A stretch of DNA of 64,000 bases, from contig NZ_FMZX01000013.1 of NCBI RefSeq assembly GCF_900101615.1, positions 46,181 to 110,180 of the forward strand, given 5' to 3'. Numbering within the stretch: position 1 is the first letter of the stretch; each line of letters starts with the position of its first letter. The stretch is from Belnapia rosea (lineage in GTDB: Bacteria; Pseudomonadota; Alphaproteobacteria; Acetobacterales; Acetobacteraceae). The notes beneath the pieces were generated by a model. It searched no databases and was not told the DNA's origin. It saw only the letters and a program-made list of their open reading frames with translations. Both the position numbers and the translations under genes were made by a program. Below, in pieces: positions 55,300 through 63,434 of the stretch.

Positions 55300-56822
55300 T
55301 CCGCGGCCCTCCCGGTCGCGGCGCGCGCCGTGGCCATATACGCCGCCAGCGCCGCCTGCCCCGCCTGGTCGATGCGGAGGCCAAGCTTGGTCCGCCGCCA
55401 GAGCACATCGGCCGGCTCGCGCGCCCATTCCTCGCGCATCTGCCAATCCACCTCGCGCGCGGTCAGCCCAGCGCCGAAATGCTGGCCGAGATCCTCCATG
55501 CAGCGCGCCGCGCCGAGCATATGTTTGGTCCGCGTGCCATACTGCCGCACCAGCCGCCGCGCCAGCTTGGCCTCGAGGAAAGGATAGTCCCGCTGCAGCG
55601 CCTCGACGAGCGCCGGCGCGCCATCCCAGGGGAAATCGCCGCCCGGCAGGGATGACTGCGCGGTCCAGGCCGGCCTCAGCCCGGCGAAATGCGGCGCGAG
55701 CTTCGCCATCGCCGCCTCCGCCAGGCGCCGGTAGGTGGTGATCTTGCCGCCGAAGACGCTGAGCAAGGGGGCCTCGCCCTCCGCCTCGTCGATCTTCAGG
55801 ACATAGTCGCGCGTCGCCTCCTGCGCGCGGCTGGCGCCGTCGTCATAGAGCGGGCGGACGCCGGAATAGCTCCAGACCACATCGGAGGGCGTCACCTCCT
55901 GGCGGAAATACCCGCTGACCGCGCGGCAGAGATAGGCGGTCTCGCCCTCGGAGATCCTCGCCGTCGCCGGGTCGCCCTCGAATTCCTCGTCGGTCGTGCC
56001 GATCAGGAGGAAATCCTCCTCGTAGGGGATCGAGAAGCAGATCCGCCCATCGGGATTCTGGAAGATGTAGCAGCGGTCGTGGTCATAGAGGCGGCGGGTG
56101 ACGATGTGGCTGCCCTTCACCATCCGCACCCGCGCCGGCGTGTTCAGTCCGGCAACGCCGCCAAGCACGGAGCCCACCCAGGGGCCCGCCGCATTCACCA
56201 GCGCCCGGGCCCGCACCTCCTGCAGCGTGCCGTCGCCCTCGTCGCGGAGGGTGGCGTGCCAGAGCCCGCCCTCGCGCCGGGCGGAGACGCAGCGGGTGCG
56301 CGTCAGGATGGTGGCGCCACGATCCGCGGCGTCACGCGCGTTCAGGACGACGAGGCGCGCATCCTCCACCCAGCAGTCGGAATACTCGAAGCCGCGTGTC
56401 AGGCCCGGCTTCAGCGGGGCACCCGCCGGATCATGCCGCAGGTCCAGCCCGCGCGTCGGCGGCAGGATCCGCCGCCCGCCGAGATGGTCGTAGAGGAAGA
56501 GGCCGAGCCGCAGCACCGGCCAGGGCCGCTGTCCCGCCGAATGCGGCAGGACGAAACGCAGCGGCCAAACGATATGCGGCGCCGCACGCAACAGCACCTC
56601 GCGCTCGATCAGGGCCTCCCGCACCAGGCGGAATTCCCGGTACTCCAGGTAGCGCAGCCCACCATGGATCAGCTTGGTCGAGGAGGAGGAGGTAGCGCCC
56701 GCCAAGTCGCCCTTCTCCACCAGGGTCACGCTGAGGTCGCGCCCCACCGCGTCGCGGGCGATGCCGCAGCCGTTCACACCCCCGCCGATGACGAGGAGAT
56801 CCTGAACCTGGCTGTTGCCCAT
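55296..56822 (-). CDS. glpD: Glycerol-3-phosphate dehydrogenase (aerobic, FAD)
   Basis: A 508-residue membrane-associated flavoenzyme that oxidises sn-glycerol-3-phosphate to dihydroxyacetone phosphate and passes electrons to the quinone pool. FAD motif DLLVIGGGVNGCGIARDAVGR begins at residue 7. STKLIHGGLRYLEYREFRLVREAL and GPWVGSVL follow, and FGGKITTYRRLAE sits near the C-terminal domain. ATG 56822 was selected because the GxGxxG domain begins there. It is the first enzyme gene after glpR and is coupled to glpS. Confidence 0.95.
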   Translation of the reverse strand: MGNSQVQDLLVIGGGVNGCGIARDAVGRDLSVTLVEKGDLAGATSSSSTKLIHGGLRYLEYREFRLVREALIEREVLLRAAPHIVWPLRFVLPHSAGQRPWPVLRLGLFLYDHLGGRRILPPTRGLDLRHDPAGAPLKPGLTRGFEYSDCWVEDARLVVLNARDAADRGATILTRTRCVSARREGGLWHATLRDEGDGTLQEVRARALVNAAGPWVGSVLGGVAGLNTPARVRMVKGSHIVTRRLYDHDRCYIFQNPDGRICFSIPYEEDFLLIGTTDEEFEGDPATARISEGETAYLCRAVSGYFRQEVTPSDVVWSYSGVRPLYDDGASRAQEATRDYVLKIDEAEGEAPLLSVFGGKITTYRRLAEAAMAKLAPHFAGLRPAWTAQSSLPGGDFPWDGAPALVEALQRDYPFLEAKLARRLVRQYGTRTKHMLGAARCMEDLGQHFGAGLTAREVDWQMREEWAREPADVLWRRTKLGLRIDQAGQAALAAYMATARAATGRAAE

Positions 56823-56869
56823 TGCTGCCACGCGACTGTCCCTGGACGTTGCGGCGATGCTCTCCCACC

Positions 56870-56899
56870 AAAATCGCAAGTGCAAGCGAAAAAATCGCA
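56870..56899. promoter_or_regulatory. Direct repeats between glpR and glpD
   Basis: AAAATCGCA occurs at 56870-56878 and again at 56891-56899, exactly 21 bp apart (two helical turns), within the 90-bp glpR-glpD gap. The sequence in between also contains AAGCGAAAA. These are plausible binding sites for GlpR controlling glpD and the transport genes. They lie in an AT-rich patch that may also include the glpD promoter. Confidence 0.5.
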
Positions 56900-56912
56900 C
56901 CTCATTCGCGCG

Positions 56913-57707
56913 TTATCGAGTTTCGTTTTCCTCCCCGGCAACCTCCACCCGTGTCCCTGCTTCCCGGCAGGCCTCGGCGAAGCGGGGCGGCGGGGGCCGG
57001 TCCGTGACCACGGTATGGAGCTGGCGGACATGGCCGATGCGGATCGGCGCCGAGCGTTCGAACTTCCCGGCATCGGCCACCAGGATGGGGTGGCGCGCAT
57101 TGCCGAGGATGGCGCGGGAGACGCGCACCTCCCGGTAGTCGTAATCGAGCAGGCTGCCATCCTCATCGAGGGCGGAGGCGCCGATCACCGCGAAATCGAG
57201 CTTGAACTCGGAGACGAGGTCGACCGTCGCCTCGCCGGCGATGCCACCGTCGCTGCGCCGCACCGGGCCGCCGGCAACCACCACCTCAACCCCCGGGCTC
57301 GGCAGCAGGATGGAGACGACATGGATGTTGTTGGTGACGACCAGCAAGTCCCGATGGCCGCTGAGCGCACGGGCCACCTCCTCCGTCGTCGTGCCGATAT
57401 TGATGAAAAGCGAGGAGCCATCGGGGATCAGCGCCGCGCAGCGGGCGGCGATCCGCCGCTTCTCCTCATGCGCCAGCGCGCGCCGCGCCTCGTAGGAGAC
57501 GTTGGCGACGCCGGAGGCGAGCATCGCCCCGCCATGCTGGCGGGCGAGCAGCCCCTGGTCGCAGAGCAGGTTGAGGTCCTTGCGGATGGTCTGCGGGCTG
57601 ACTCCGAAGCGCGCCGCCAGCTCCTCCACCCCGACGCGGCCTGCCCCGCGGGCCAGGCTGAGGATGGCCTGCTGCCGATCCGAGATGTCCGAAAGTGATT
57701 GGCGCAT
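56913..57707 (-). CDS. glpR: DeoR-family glycerol regulon repressor GlpR
   Basis: A 264-residue DeoR-type regulator. The N-terminal HTH is SDRQQAILSLARGAGRVGVEELAARFGVSPQTIRKDLNLL and the sugar-phosphate sensor domain contains SSLFINIGTTTEEVARAL and NNIHVVSILLPS. Binding of glycerol-3-phosphate is expected to release it from operator DNA. ATG 57707 is preferred; a TTG at 57731 would extend it by 8 residues. The start codon lies inside a perfect 13-bp inverted repeat. It heads the glp operon. Confidence 0.92.
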   Translation of the reverse strand: MRQSLSDISDRQQAILSLARGAGRVGVEELAARFGVSPQTIRKDLNLLCDQGLLARQHGGAMLASGVANVSYEARRALAHEEKRRIAARCAALIPDGSSLFINIGTTTEEVARALSGHRDLLVVTNNIHVVSILLPSPGVEVVVAGGPVRRSDGGIAGEATVDLVSEFKLDFAVIGASALDEDGSLLDYDYREVRVSRAILGNARHPILVADAGKFERSAPIRIGHVRQLHTVVTDRPPPPRFAEACREAGTRVEVAGEENETR

Positions 57708-57731
57708 CGTCACGCGCGGACGATGCGCCAA
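57699..57731. promoter_or_regulatory. Perfect 13-bp inverted repeat over the glpR start
   Basis: TTGGCGCATCGTC (57699-57711) and GACGATGCGCCAA (57719-57731) are exact inverted copies around a 7-base centre. On the minus strand the ATG of glpR (57707-57705) is inside the repeat. It may be a GlpR operator for autoregulation, or an mRNA hairpin that hides the start. Copies of CGAAAGTG flank it at 57690 and 57744. Confidence 0.5.
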
Positions 57732-57776
57732 ACGCGCCTCAAACGAAAGTGGCTTATGGACGAGGCGCCCGCGGAC

Positions 57777-59006
57777 TCAGCACCCCGTCTGCCGCGGCAG
57801 CCGCTCCACCTCCAGGCCAAAGAGCGGCCTGATGCCGGTGCCCAGCCAGTTGCCGAAGAAGGCCGCGACCATCCAGGCCCAGCCATGCAGGCTGCCGGAG
57901 GCGATGCCGGAGAAATAGGCGCCGATATTGCAGCCATAGGCCAGCCGCGCCCCGTAGCCGAGCATCAGCCCGCCGACGACCGCGGCAAGGGCCGAGCGCC
58001 AGGGCACCCGGAAGCCCGGCGCGAAGCGCCCCGCCAGGGCGGAGGCCAGCAGCGCGCCCAGGATGATGCCGAAATCCATCACGGAGGTGACATCCGTCAG
58101 CACACTGCCCTCGAGCGCCGCCCGCAGCCCGGGGGCCGACCAATAGGGCCAGCTTGCCGGGTCGAAACCCATCAGCGCCGCGGCCTTGGAGCCCCATAGG
58201 GCGAAGGCCGCGGTGATGCCCCAGGGCCGGCCTGAGAGCGCCAGCGTGGCGAAGTTCAGCACCGCCAGCGCCACGGCGCCGGCGACCAGCGGCCATGGCC
58301 CGCGCAGCAGCCGTGCCAGGCCACGCCGCGGCGCATCCGGCGGCGTGACCAGCCGGCCATGGCGCCGCCGCTCCAGCACCACCGTCAGCCAGGCAACGGC
58401 GGCGAAGACGGCGAGGTTGGCCGCCAGGGCAGGCACCACGCCCCAGCTTTCCACCAGTGACACGGGCGGCAGATGCGGCAGGGCCGACCACCAGTGCAGA
58501 TGCGCCGCCCCGAGCGCGGAGCCGGCGATGAAGGCGGCGAGCGTCAGCAGCATCCGCACCGATCCGCCGCCCACGGTGTAGAGCGTGCCCGAGGCGCAGC
58601 CGCCGCCCATCTGCATGCCGATGCCGAAGAGGAAGGCGCCGAAGATCACCGAGACGCCGACCGGCGCCACCAGCCCCCGCACCGGCTCGCCGAACAGCGT
58701 CCCCGAGGCCAGCACCGGGAAGAACAGCAGCACCGCGATGGCGAGCATCACCATCTGTGCCCGGAGCCCCGCCCCGCGCCGGTCGGCGATGAAGACCCGC
58801 CAGGCCGAGGTGAAGCCGAAGGCCGCATGGTAGAGCACCAGCCCAAGCGCCGCGCCCAGCAGGTAGAGCTCCGCCTGCCGGGGGCTGACCAGCTGCGCGA
58901 TGGCGCCGCCACCCAGCAGCAGCAAGGCTCCGGCGATCAGCGCCGCCGGGGTGTTGATGGAAACCTGCCGTACCGGTGCCGGTGCGGCCATGGTGGATGC
59001 GGACAT
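57777..59006 (-). CDS. YeeE/YedE family sulfur-compound transporter
   Basis: A 409-residue polytopic membrane protein with two homologous halves. The family cysteines lie in GGGCASGTLYTVGGGS and YGCNIGAYFSGIASGSLHGWAW; in the thiosulfate transporter TsuA/YeeE such cysteines line the pore. The start chosen is ATG 59006; ATG 59015 and 59039 are possible. It is followed by a glp gene cluster and preceded by the pao genes, with no tusA/sirA-like gene beside it. Substrate is probably thiosulfate or a related sulfur anion. Confidence 0.88.
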   Translation of the reverse strand: MSASTMAAPAPVRQVSINTPAALIAGALLLLGGGAIAQLVSPRQAELYLLGAALGLVLYHAAFGFTSAWRVFIADRRGAGLRAQMVMLAIAVLLFFPVLASGTLFGEPVRGLVAPVGVSVIFGAFLFGIGMQMGGGCASGTLYTVGGGSVRMLLTLAAFIAGSALGAAHLHWWSALPHLPPVSLVESWGVVPALAANLAVFAAVAWLTVVLERRRHGRLVTPPDAPRRGLARLLRGPWPLVAGAVALAVLNFATLALSGRPWGITAAFALWGSKAAALMGFDPASWPYWSAPGLRAALEGSVLTDVTSVMDFGIILGALLASALAGRFAPGFRVPWRSALAAVVGGLMLGYGARLAYGCNIGAYFSGIASGSLHGWAWMVAAFFGNWLGTGIRPLFGLEVERLPRQTGC

Positions 59007-59125
59007 CGACGGCATCGCCCCTTCTTGATCCCGCCACATGTGGGAAGGCTGGCCTTGCCTCCCCCATGTGGATTGCGCATGGGTGGGTTCCCGGCCGGAG
59101 CCCGGCAGGCGGCAAGGGCCAAGCC

Positions 59126-61351
59126 TCAGCTCAGCAGGCGCTCCGGCGTGATCGGCAATCTGCGAATGCGCCGGCCGGTCGCGTGGTAGACGGCATTAGC
59201 AATGGCCGGCGCCACGCCACAGATCGCCACCTCCGCCAGCCCCTTCACCCCGAGCGGGTTGAAATTGCGGTCGTCATTGGGAACGAAGATCGCCTCCAGG
59301 GACGGCACATCGGCATTCACTGGCACCAGATACTCGGCGAGGTTGGCATTCATCACCTTGCCGAAGCGGATATCCCATTCCGCCTGCTCCTCCAGTGCCA
59401 TGCCGAGCCCGCCGACCATGCCGCCGATGCACTGGCTGCGCGCCGTCTTGGGGTTGATGACGCGGCCCACATCATAGGCGCCGACCATGCGCGGCACCCG
59501 CACCGTACCGAGCGCCTCATCCACCCGAACCTCGACGAAGATGGCTCCGAAGGCGGCGGAGGAGTATTTCTGCGTCTCCTCCCCCGGCTGGGCGCTGCCC
59601 TCGGCCTCGACCCAGCCGAGATTGTGCTGCCGCAGCAACTCGGCATAGGGCACCACGGGGCCGCTGCCATCGGCGCGCCCGAGCCCGCCCTCGCGCGCGG
59701 CGATGGCCTCCTCCGGCAAGCCGGCGAAAGGTCCGTTCTGCGCCGCCCGCGCCAGGCCGGCGAGCTTCTTCTGTACCGCCTGGCAGGCGGCCACGATGGC
59801 ATTGCCCATGCTTGCCATGGTGATGGAGCCGCCATGCACCGGGGCGAAAGGCAGGTTGGTGTCACCCAGCTCGAAGCGCACATGGCTCACCGGCAGGCCG
59901 AGCGTCTCGGCGGCCACCTGGGTCATCGAGGTATAGGTGCCTGGCCCCATATCGGAGGCGGCGCTGCGCACCACCGCCATGCCGTTGCCGGTCAGCGCGA
60001 CGGAGGCGGAGCCGGCGCTGCGGTCCGAATGGTAGATCGCCGTCGCCATGCCATAGCCGACCAGCATCCCGCCCTCGCGCATCGAGCGCGGCTCGGGCTT
60101 TCGCCTGGACCAGCCGAAGCGCTCGGCGGCCGCTGCATAACAGGCGCGCAGCTCCTTGCTCGACCAGGGCAACCCCTTCTGCTGGTCCTGCTCGGCGTAG
60201 TTGCGCAGCCGCAGCTCCAGCGGGTCGAGGCCCAGCTCGGTGGCCAGCTCGTCCATCGCCATCTCGAGGCCGAGTACGCCAGTGACCACGCCGGGCGCCC
60301 GCATCGGACAAGGCGAGTTGGTATCCATCTCGACCAGCCGGTAGCGCGCCCACAGGTTGTCGCACTGATACAGGTGGCTGGTCGGCGAAAGCGCCGTCTC
60401 GGCATATTCCTCGTAGCGGCCGACCTGCTGGACCACCTCGTGCTCCAGCGCAACCAGCTTGCCCTCCGGCGTGGCGCCGAGCGTCAGATGCTGCTCCGAA
60501 TGCGGCCGGAAGCCGACCGACATATACAGTTGCCGCCGCGTCAGCTCGAGCCGCACCGGCCGGCCGACGCGCTTCGCGGCCATCGCCGCCAGCGTCACAT
60601 GCGGCCAGGTGCGGAGCGCCGAGCCGAAGGCGCCACCGACGAAGGGGGAGATGACGCGGATGCGCTCCTCCTCCATGCCGAAGACATGGGCGATCTCCTT
60701 GCGGTCGTTATCCACCCACTGGGTCTTGTCATAGAGGGTGAGGTTCTCGCCCTCCCAATGGGCGATGGTCACATGCGGCTCGATCGCGTTGTGGTGCTCG
60801 CGTGGATGGACGTAGCGGGCCGAGATCCGCACCGGTGCCGCGGCCATGGCCGCCTCCACCTCGCCGCGGCCAAGTTCCGGCACCCGGCCGGCCTTCACAT
60901 TGCCTTCGCTCGGCGGACGGCCCTTGGTCGCGTCGAAGATGGTCAAGGCCGGGCTACGGGCATACTCCACCTGGACGAGGTCAGCGGCATGCACCGCCTG
61001 TTCCAGGGTCTCGGCGATGACGACGGCGACGGGCTCGCCGTTGAAGCGCACCTCCGGATCCTGCAGCACATGCAGCTGTTCGCCCGATTGCGCATCCACC
61101 TGCGGCCGCTGTGCAATAGGCTTGTAGGCCAGCCGCGGCGCATCCTCATGGGTCATCACCGCGAGCACGCCCGGGGCCTGTTCCGCCGCCATGCGGTCGA
61201 TGCTGCGGATATGGCCGCGCGGGATGGTCGCCAGCACCATGACCGCATAGGCAAGGCCGGGCAGGTCGAATTCCGCCGCATAGGTCGCATGGCCGGTGAC
61301 CTTGGCCGGGCCATCCACCCGGTTGACCGGCTGGCCGATGATCGCGTTCAT
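59126..61351 (-). CDS. paoC: Molybdopterin-binding subunit of aldehyde oxidoreductase (PaoC-like)
   Basis: A 741-residue xanthine oxidase family Moco subunit. Visible: RVDGPAKVTGHATYAAEFD at the start of the first domain, SPFVGGAFGSALR (Moco loop), MRAPGVVTGVLGLE, SDMGPGTYTSMTQVAAE, and the C-terminal GVKGLAEVAICGVAPAIANAVYHATGRRIR with the catalytic Glu. The usual G before Glu is Ala here. Length is close to that of PaoC (about 730). ATG overlaps the paoB stop as ATGA. Confidence 0.9.
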   Translation of the reverse strand: MNAIIGQPVNRVDGPAKVTGHATYAAEFDLPGLAYAVMVLATIPRGHIRSIDRMAAEQAPGVLAVMTHEDAPRLAYKPIAQRPQVDAQSGEQLHVLQDPEVRFNGEPVAVVIAETLEQAVHAADLVQVEYARSPALTIFDATKGRPPSEGNVKAGRVPELGRGEVEAAMAAAPVRISARYVHPREHHNAIEPHVTIAHWEGENLTLYDKTQWVDNDRKEIAHVFGMEEERIRVISPFVGGAFGSALRTWPHVTLAAMAAKRVGRPVRLELTRRQLYMSVGFRPHSEQHLTLGATPEGKLVALEHEVVQQVGRYEEYAETALSPTSHLYQCDNLWARYRLVEMDTNSPCPMRAPGVVTGVLGLEMAMDELATELGLDPLELRLRNYAEQDQQKGLPWSSKELRACYAAAAERFGWSRRKPEPRSMREGGMLVGYGMATAIYHSDRSAGSASVALTGNGMAVVRSAASDMGPGTYTSMTQVAAETLGLPVSHVRFELGDTNLPFAPVHGGSITMASMGNAIVAACQAVQKKLAGLARAAQNGPFAGLPEEAIAAREGGLGRADGSGPVVPYAELLRQHNLGWVEAEGSAQPGEETQKYSSAAFGAIFVEVRVDEALGTVRVPRMVGAYDVGRVINPKTARSQCIGGMVGGLGMALEEQAEWDIRFGKVMNANLAEYLVPVNADVPSLEAIFVPNDDRNFNPLGVKGLAEVAICGVAPAIANAVYHATGRRIRRLPITPERLLS

Positions 61352-62334
61352 GCCAGGCCTCCGAGTTCGATGAGGGCGCGTTCCACCGTGTGCTGCAGCA
61401 TCGGCGCCTTGTAGGCATTGCCCGTCCGCGTCACGGCCCCCTCCGAGGCCCAGACGGCGGAGAGCCGCACCCGGTCGCGGTCGAGCCTGTGGCCCAGCAG
61501 TTCCTGCTCCACCCGGGGCAGGCGCCAGGGCTTGGTGGCGACGCCGCCGGCCGCGATCCGCACCTCGGCCACCCTGCCCTGCTCGTCCAGCCGCAGCGCC
61601 ACGGCGGCGGAGCAGAGTGCCCAGGCGAAGCTCGCCCGGTCCCGCACCTTCACATAATGCGAGCGCCACCGCGCCGCATGGGCCGGAATGCGGATGGCGA
61701 GGATGAGGTCGCCGGGCTTCAGCGCCGTCTCGATCTCCGGCGTATCGCCGGGCAGGCGGTGGAAACCTCCCACGGGGATCCATCGCTCGGCCCCGTCCGT
61801 ATTGCGTGCCAACACCTCGGCATCGACGGCGACCAGTGCCACCGGCAGATCGGAAGGCTGCACGGCGATGCAATGCTCGCTGCCGCCGAGGATGGCGTTG
61901 TGCCGGTTCTCGCCCTCGAGGGCGGAGCAGCCGCTGCCAGGCTGGCGCTTGTTGCAGGGGGTCGAGACATCCCGGAAATAAAGGCAGCGGGTGCGCTGCA
62001 GAAGGTTGCCGCCCACCGTCGCCATGTGCCGCACCATGGGCGAGGCCGTGGCGTCCAGCGCTTCCGCCACCACGGGATGGCGCTCGCGCAGTAGCGGGTG
62101 GTCCGCCGCTTCCTGCAGCTTCGTCAGCGCGCCGATGCGGAGCGCGCCATCGGCCTCCTCGGTAATGCCGGCGAGTGGGAGGCCGTTAAGATCGGCCAGC
62201 TCGTCCGGCTGCAGCACATTCTCCTGCAGGAGCTGCAGCATGTCGGTGCCACCGGCGATGAAGCTGGCTCCGGCGCGGGCGCGAAGCGCAGCGGCAGCGG
62301 CGTCGGCCACGGGGGCGTATGAGAAGGGCTGCAT
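61348..62334 (-). CDS. paoB: FAD / [4Fe-4S] subunit of aldehyde oxidoreductase (PaoB-like)
   Basis: A 328-residue CO-dehydrogenase-type flavoprotein. The FAD site shows ARAGASFIAGGTDMLQLLQ and ATVGGNLLQRTRC. An inserted cysteine cluster, CLYFRD...PCNKRQPGSGC...SEHCIA, matches the unusual [4Fe-4S]-binding loop known from E. coli PaoB and absent in most family members. It starts 3 bases after the paoA stop and overlaps the paoC start. Confidence 0.9.
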   Translation of the reverse strand: MQPFSYAPVADAAAAALRARAGASFIAGGTDMLQLLQENVLQPDELADLNGLPLAGITEEADGALRIGALTKLQEAADHPLLRERHPVVAEALDATASPMVRHMATVGGNLLQRTRCLYFRDVSTPCNKRQPGSGCSALEGENRHNAILGGSEHCIAVQPSDLPVALVAVDAEVLARNTDGAERWIPVGGFHRLPGDTPEIETALKPGDLILAIRIPAHAARWRSHYVKVRDRASFAWALCSAAVALRLDEQGRVAEVRIAAGGVATKPWRLPRVEQELLGHRLDRDRVRLSAVWASEGAVTRTGNAYKAPMLQHTVERALIELGGLA

Positions 62335-62337
62335 CGG

Positions 62338-62820
62338 TCAGCCTCCCTGCGCCGCGGCGTCGCGCACCGCGGCGACGATGTTGGTATAGGCGCCGCAGCG
62401 ACAGAGATTGCCGCTCATCTGCTCGCGGATCTCGTCATCCGACCGGGCGCGGCCCTCCTTGATGGCGCCGACCGCCGACATGATCTGCCCCGGCGTGCAG
62501 TAGCCGCACTGGAAGGCGTCATGCTCGACGAAGGCGGCCTGCACGGGGTGCAGCTCCTCCCCGCGCGCCAGCCCCTCGATCGTCGTGACCTGCTTTCCCT
62601 CAGCCATCACCGCCAGCATTAGGCAGGAAACGACACGCCTGTCCTCCAGCAGGACGGTGCAGGCGCCGCACTGGCCAAGCGCGCACCCCTTCTTCGTGCC
62701 GGTAAGATGGAGGCGGTCGCGCAGCGCATCGAGCAGGGTCGTGCGGGCATCGACCTGCACCTGGCGCTCCACGCCGTTGACGTGGATGGTGAGCATGAAG
62801 CTGTGGGCCGGTTCGGGCAT
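62338..62820 (-). CDS. paoA: [2Fe-2S] subunit of aldehyde oxidoreductase (PaoA-like)
   Basis: A 160-residue ferredoxin-type subunit with two clusters: GCALGQCGACTVLL for the plant-type [2Fe-2S], and FQCGYCTPGQIMSA...GNLCRCGAYTNI for the second. It begins at ATG 62820 with AGGAG 6 bases upstream. E. coli PaoA has an N-terminal Tat signal, but this protein starts directly with MPEPAHSFMLTIHVNG, so a cytoplasmic enzyme is expected. The chaperone gene paoD (xdhC-like) is not present in the window. Confidence 0.93.
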   Translation of the reverse strand: MPEPAHSFMLTIHVNGVERQVQVDARTTLLDALRDRLHLTGTKKGCALGQCGACTVLLEDRRVVSCLMLAVMAEGKQVTTIEGLARGEELHPVQAAFVEHDAFQCGYCTPGQIMSAVGAIKEGRARSDDEIREQMSGNLCRCGAYTNIVAAVRDAAAQGG

Positions 62821-63434
62821 GGGGGGCTCCTGCGGCAACCCCTGGCTCCGTGCAGGCCAGGGCATCGGCGTTGCGCCGGACAACGCGAGGAGGTGGGGCC
62901 CGTTCGCCGGCCCCCAGGAACAGCCTGCGATATCACGCCATGTTACGCAGCATGACGTTTTGCATCAGGACCGGAATCGAAAAACAACCCTTGAACGTAT
63001 ACAATTAACTGCGTACCGAAGGCGCGCTCACGCCGTACTGACTGGCGCGAGCGGCCATAGACTTCAACCACAAGGGAACAGTTTCTTGGTTGAACGCGCG
63101 TTTCACGCCTGCACGAACAGCGGATCCCGAGCAATGCCATCCGTGGCGTGGCCGGAACCGTTGACGAGCACCACGGCAATATTGGCCGTCGGGGCGTGAG
63201 CGCTGCCTGATGTTGAATCGTATCTTAATTGACCACATTCGTTCGGAATTCGGCGGATTGACCCGCCGGGGTCCGGGTGAAGGCCGGGGCAACAAGCCCG
63301 GCCGCTGAACGGGCGCCGCCCGGCGCTTGGGGGGGCTGCTTCAGCCCAGACGCTGCATAGACACCGGAGCCGCGCATCCTGTGCGGCAGGGCTTGTCATG
63401 CGGAATCGGCAACGGATATTGGGGACCAACTCTA
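62821..63434. other. Long AT-richer intergenic region before the GH16 gene
   Basis: 614 bases with no convincing gene. Segments such as 62985-63010 and 63215-63250 are clearly richer in A/T than the window. It must contain the leftward pao promoter and the rightward GH16 promoter. A TTGTCA (63393-63398), 16 bases, then GATATT (63415-63420) resembles a promoter, but it would give an almost leaderless transcript. A weak ORF on the minus strand (63103-63429) lacks family similarity and a convincing start. Confidence 0.5.
63282..63303. repeat. Hairpin in the GH16 leader region
   Basis: GGCCGGG (63282-63288) pairs with CCCGGCC (63297-63303) around an 8-base loop. No T-run follows. It may be part of a structured leader or a chance GC palindrome. 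Confidence 0.3.

Noticed and set aside
58976-61414. An 812-codon plus-strand frame
   Set aside because: Antisense to the PaoC-like gene; composition is typical of a shadow frame and no domain is visible.
63393-63420. TTGTCA-N16-GATATT promoter for the GH16 gene
   Set aside because: It would put the transcript start about 8 bases before the ATG, so it was not listed as a promoter feature.
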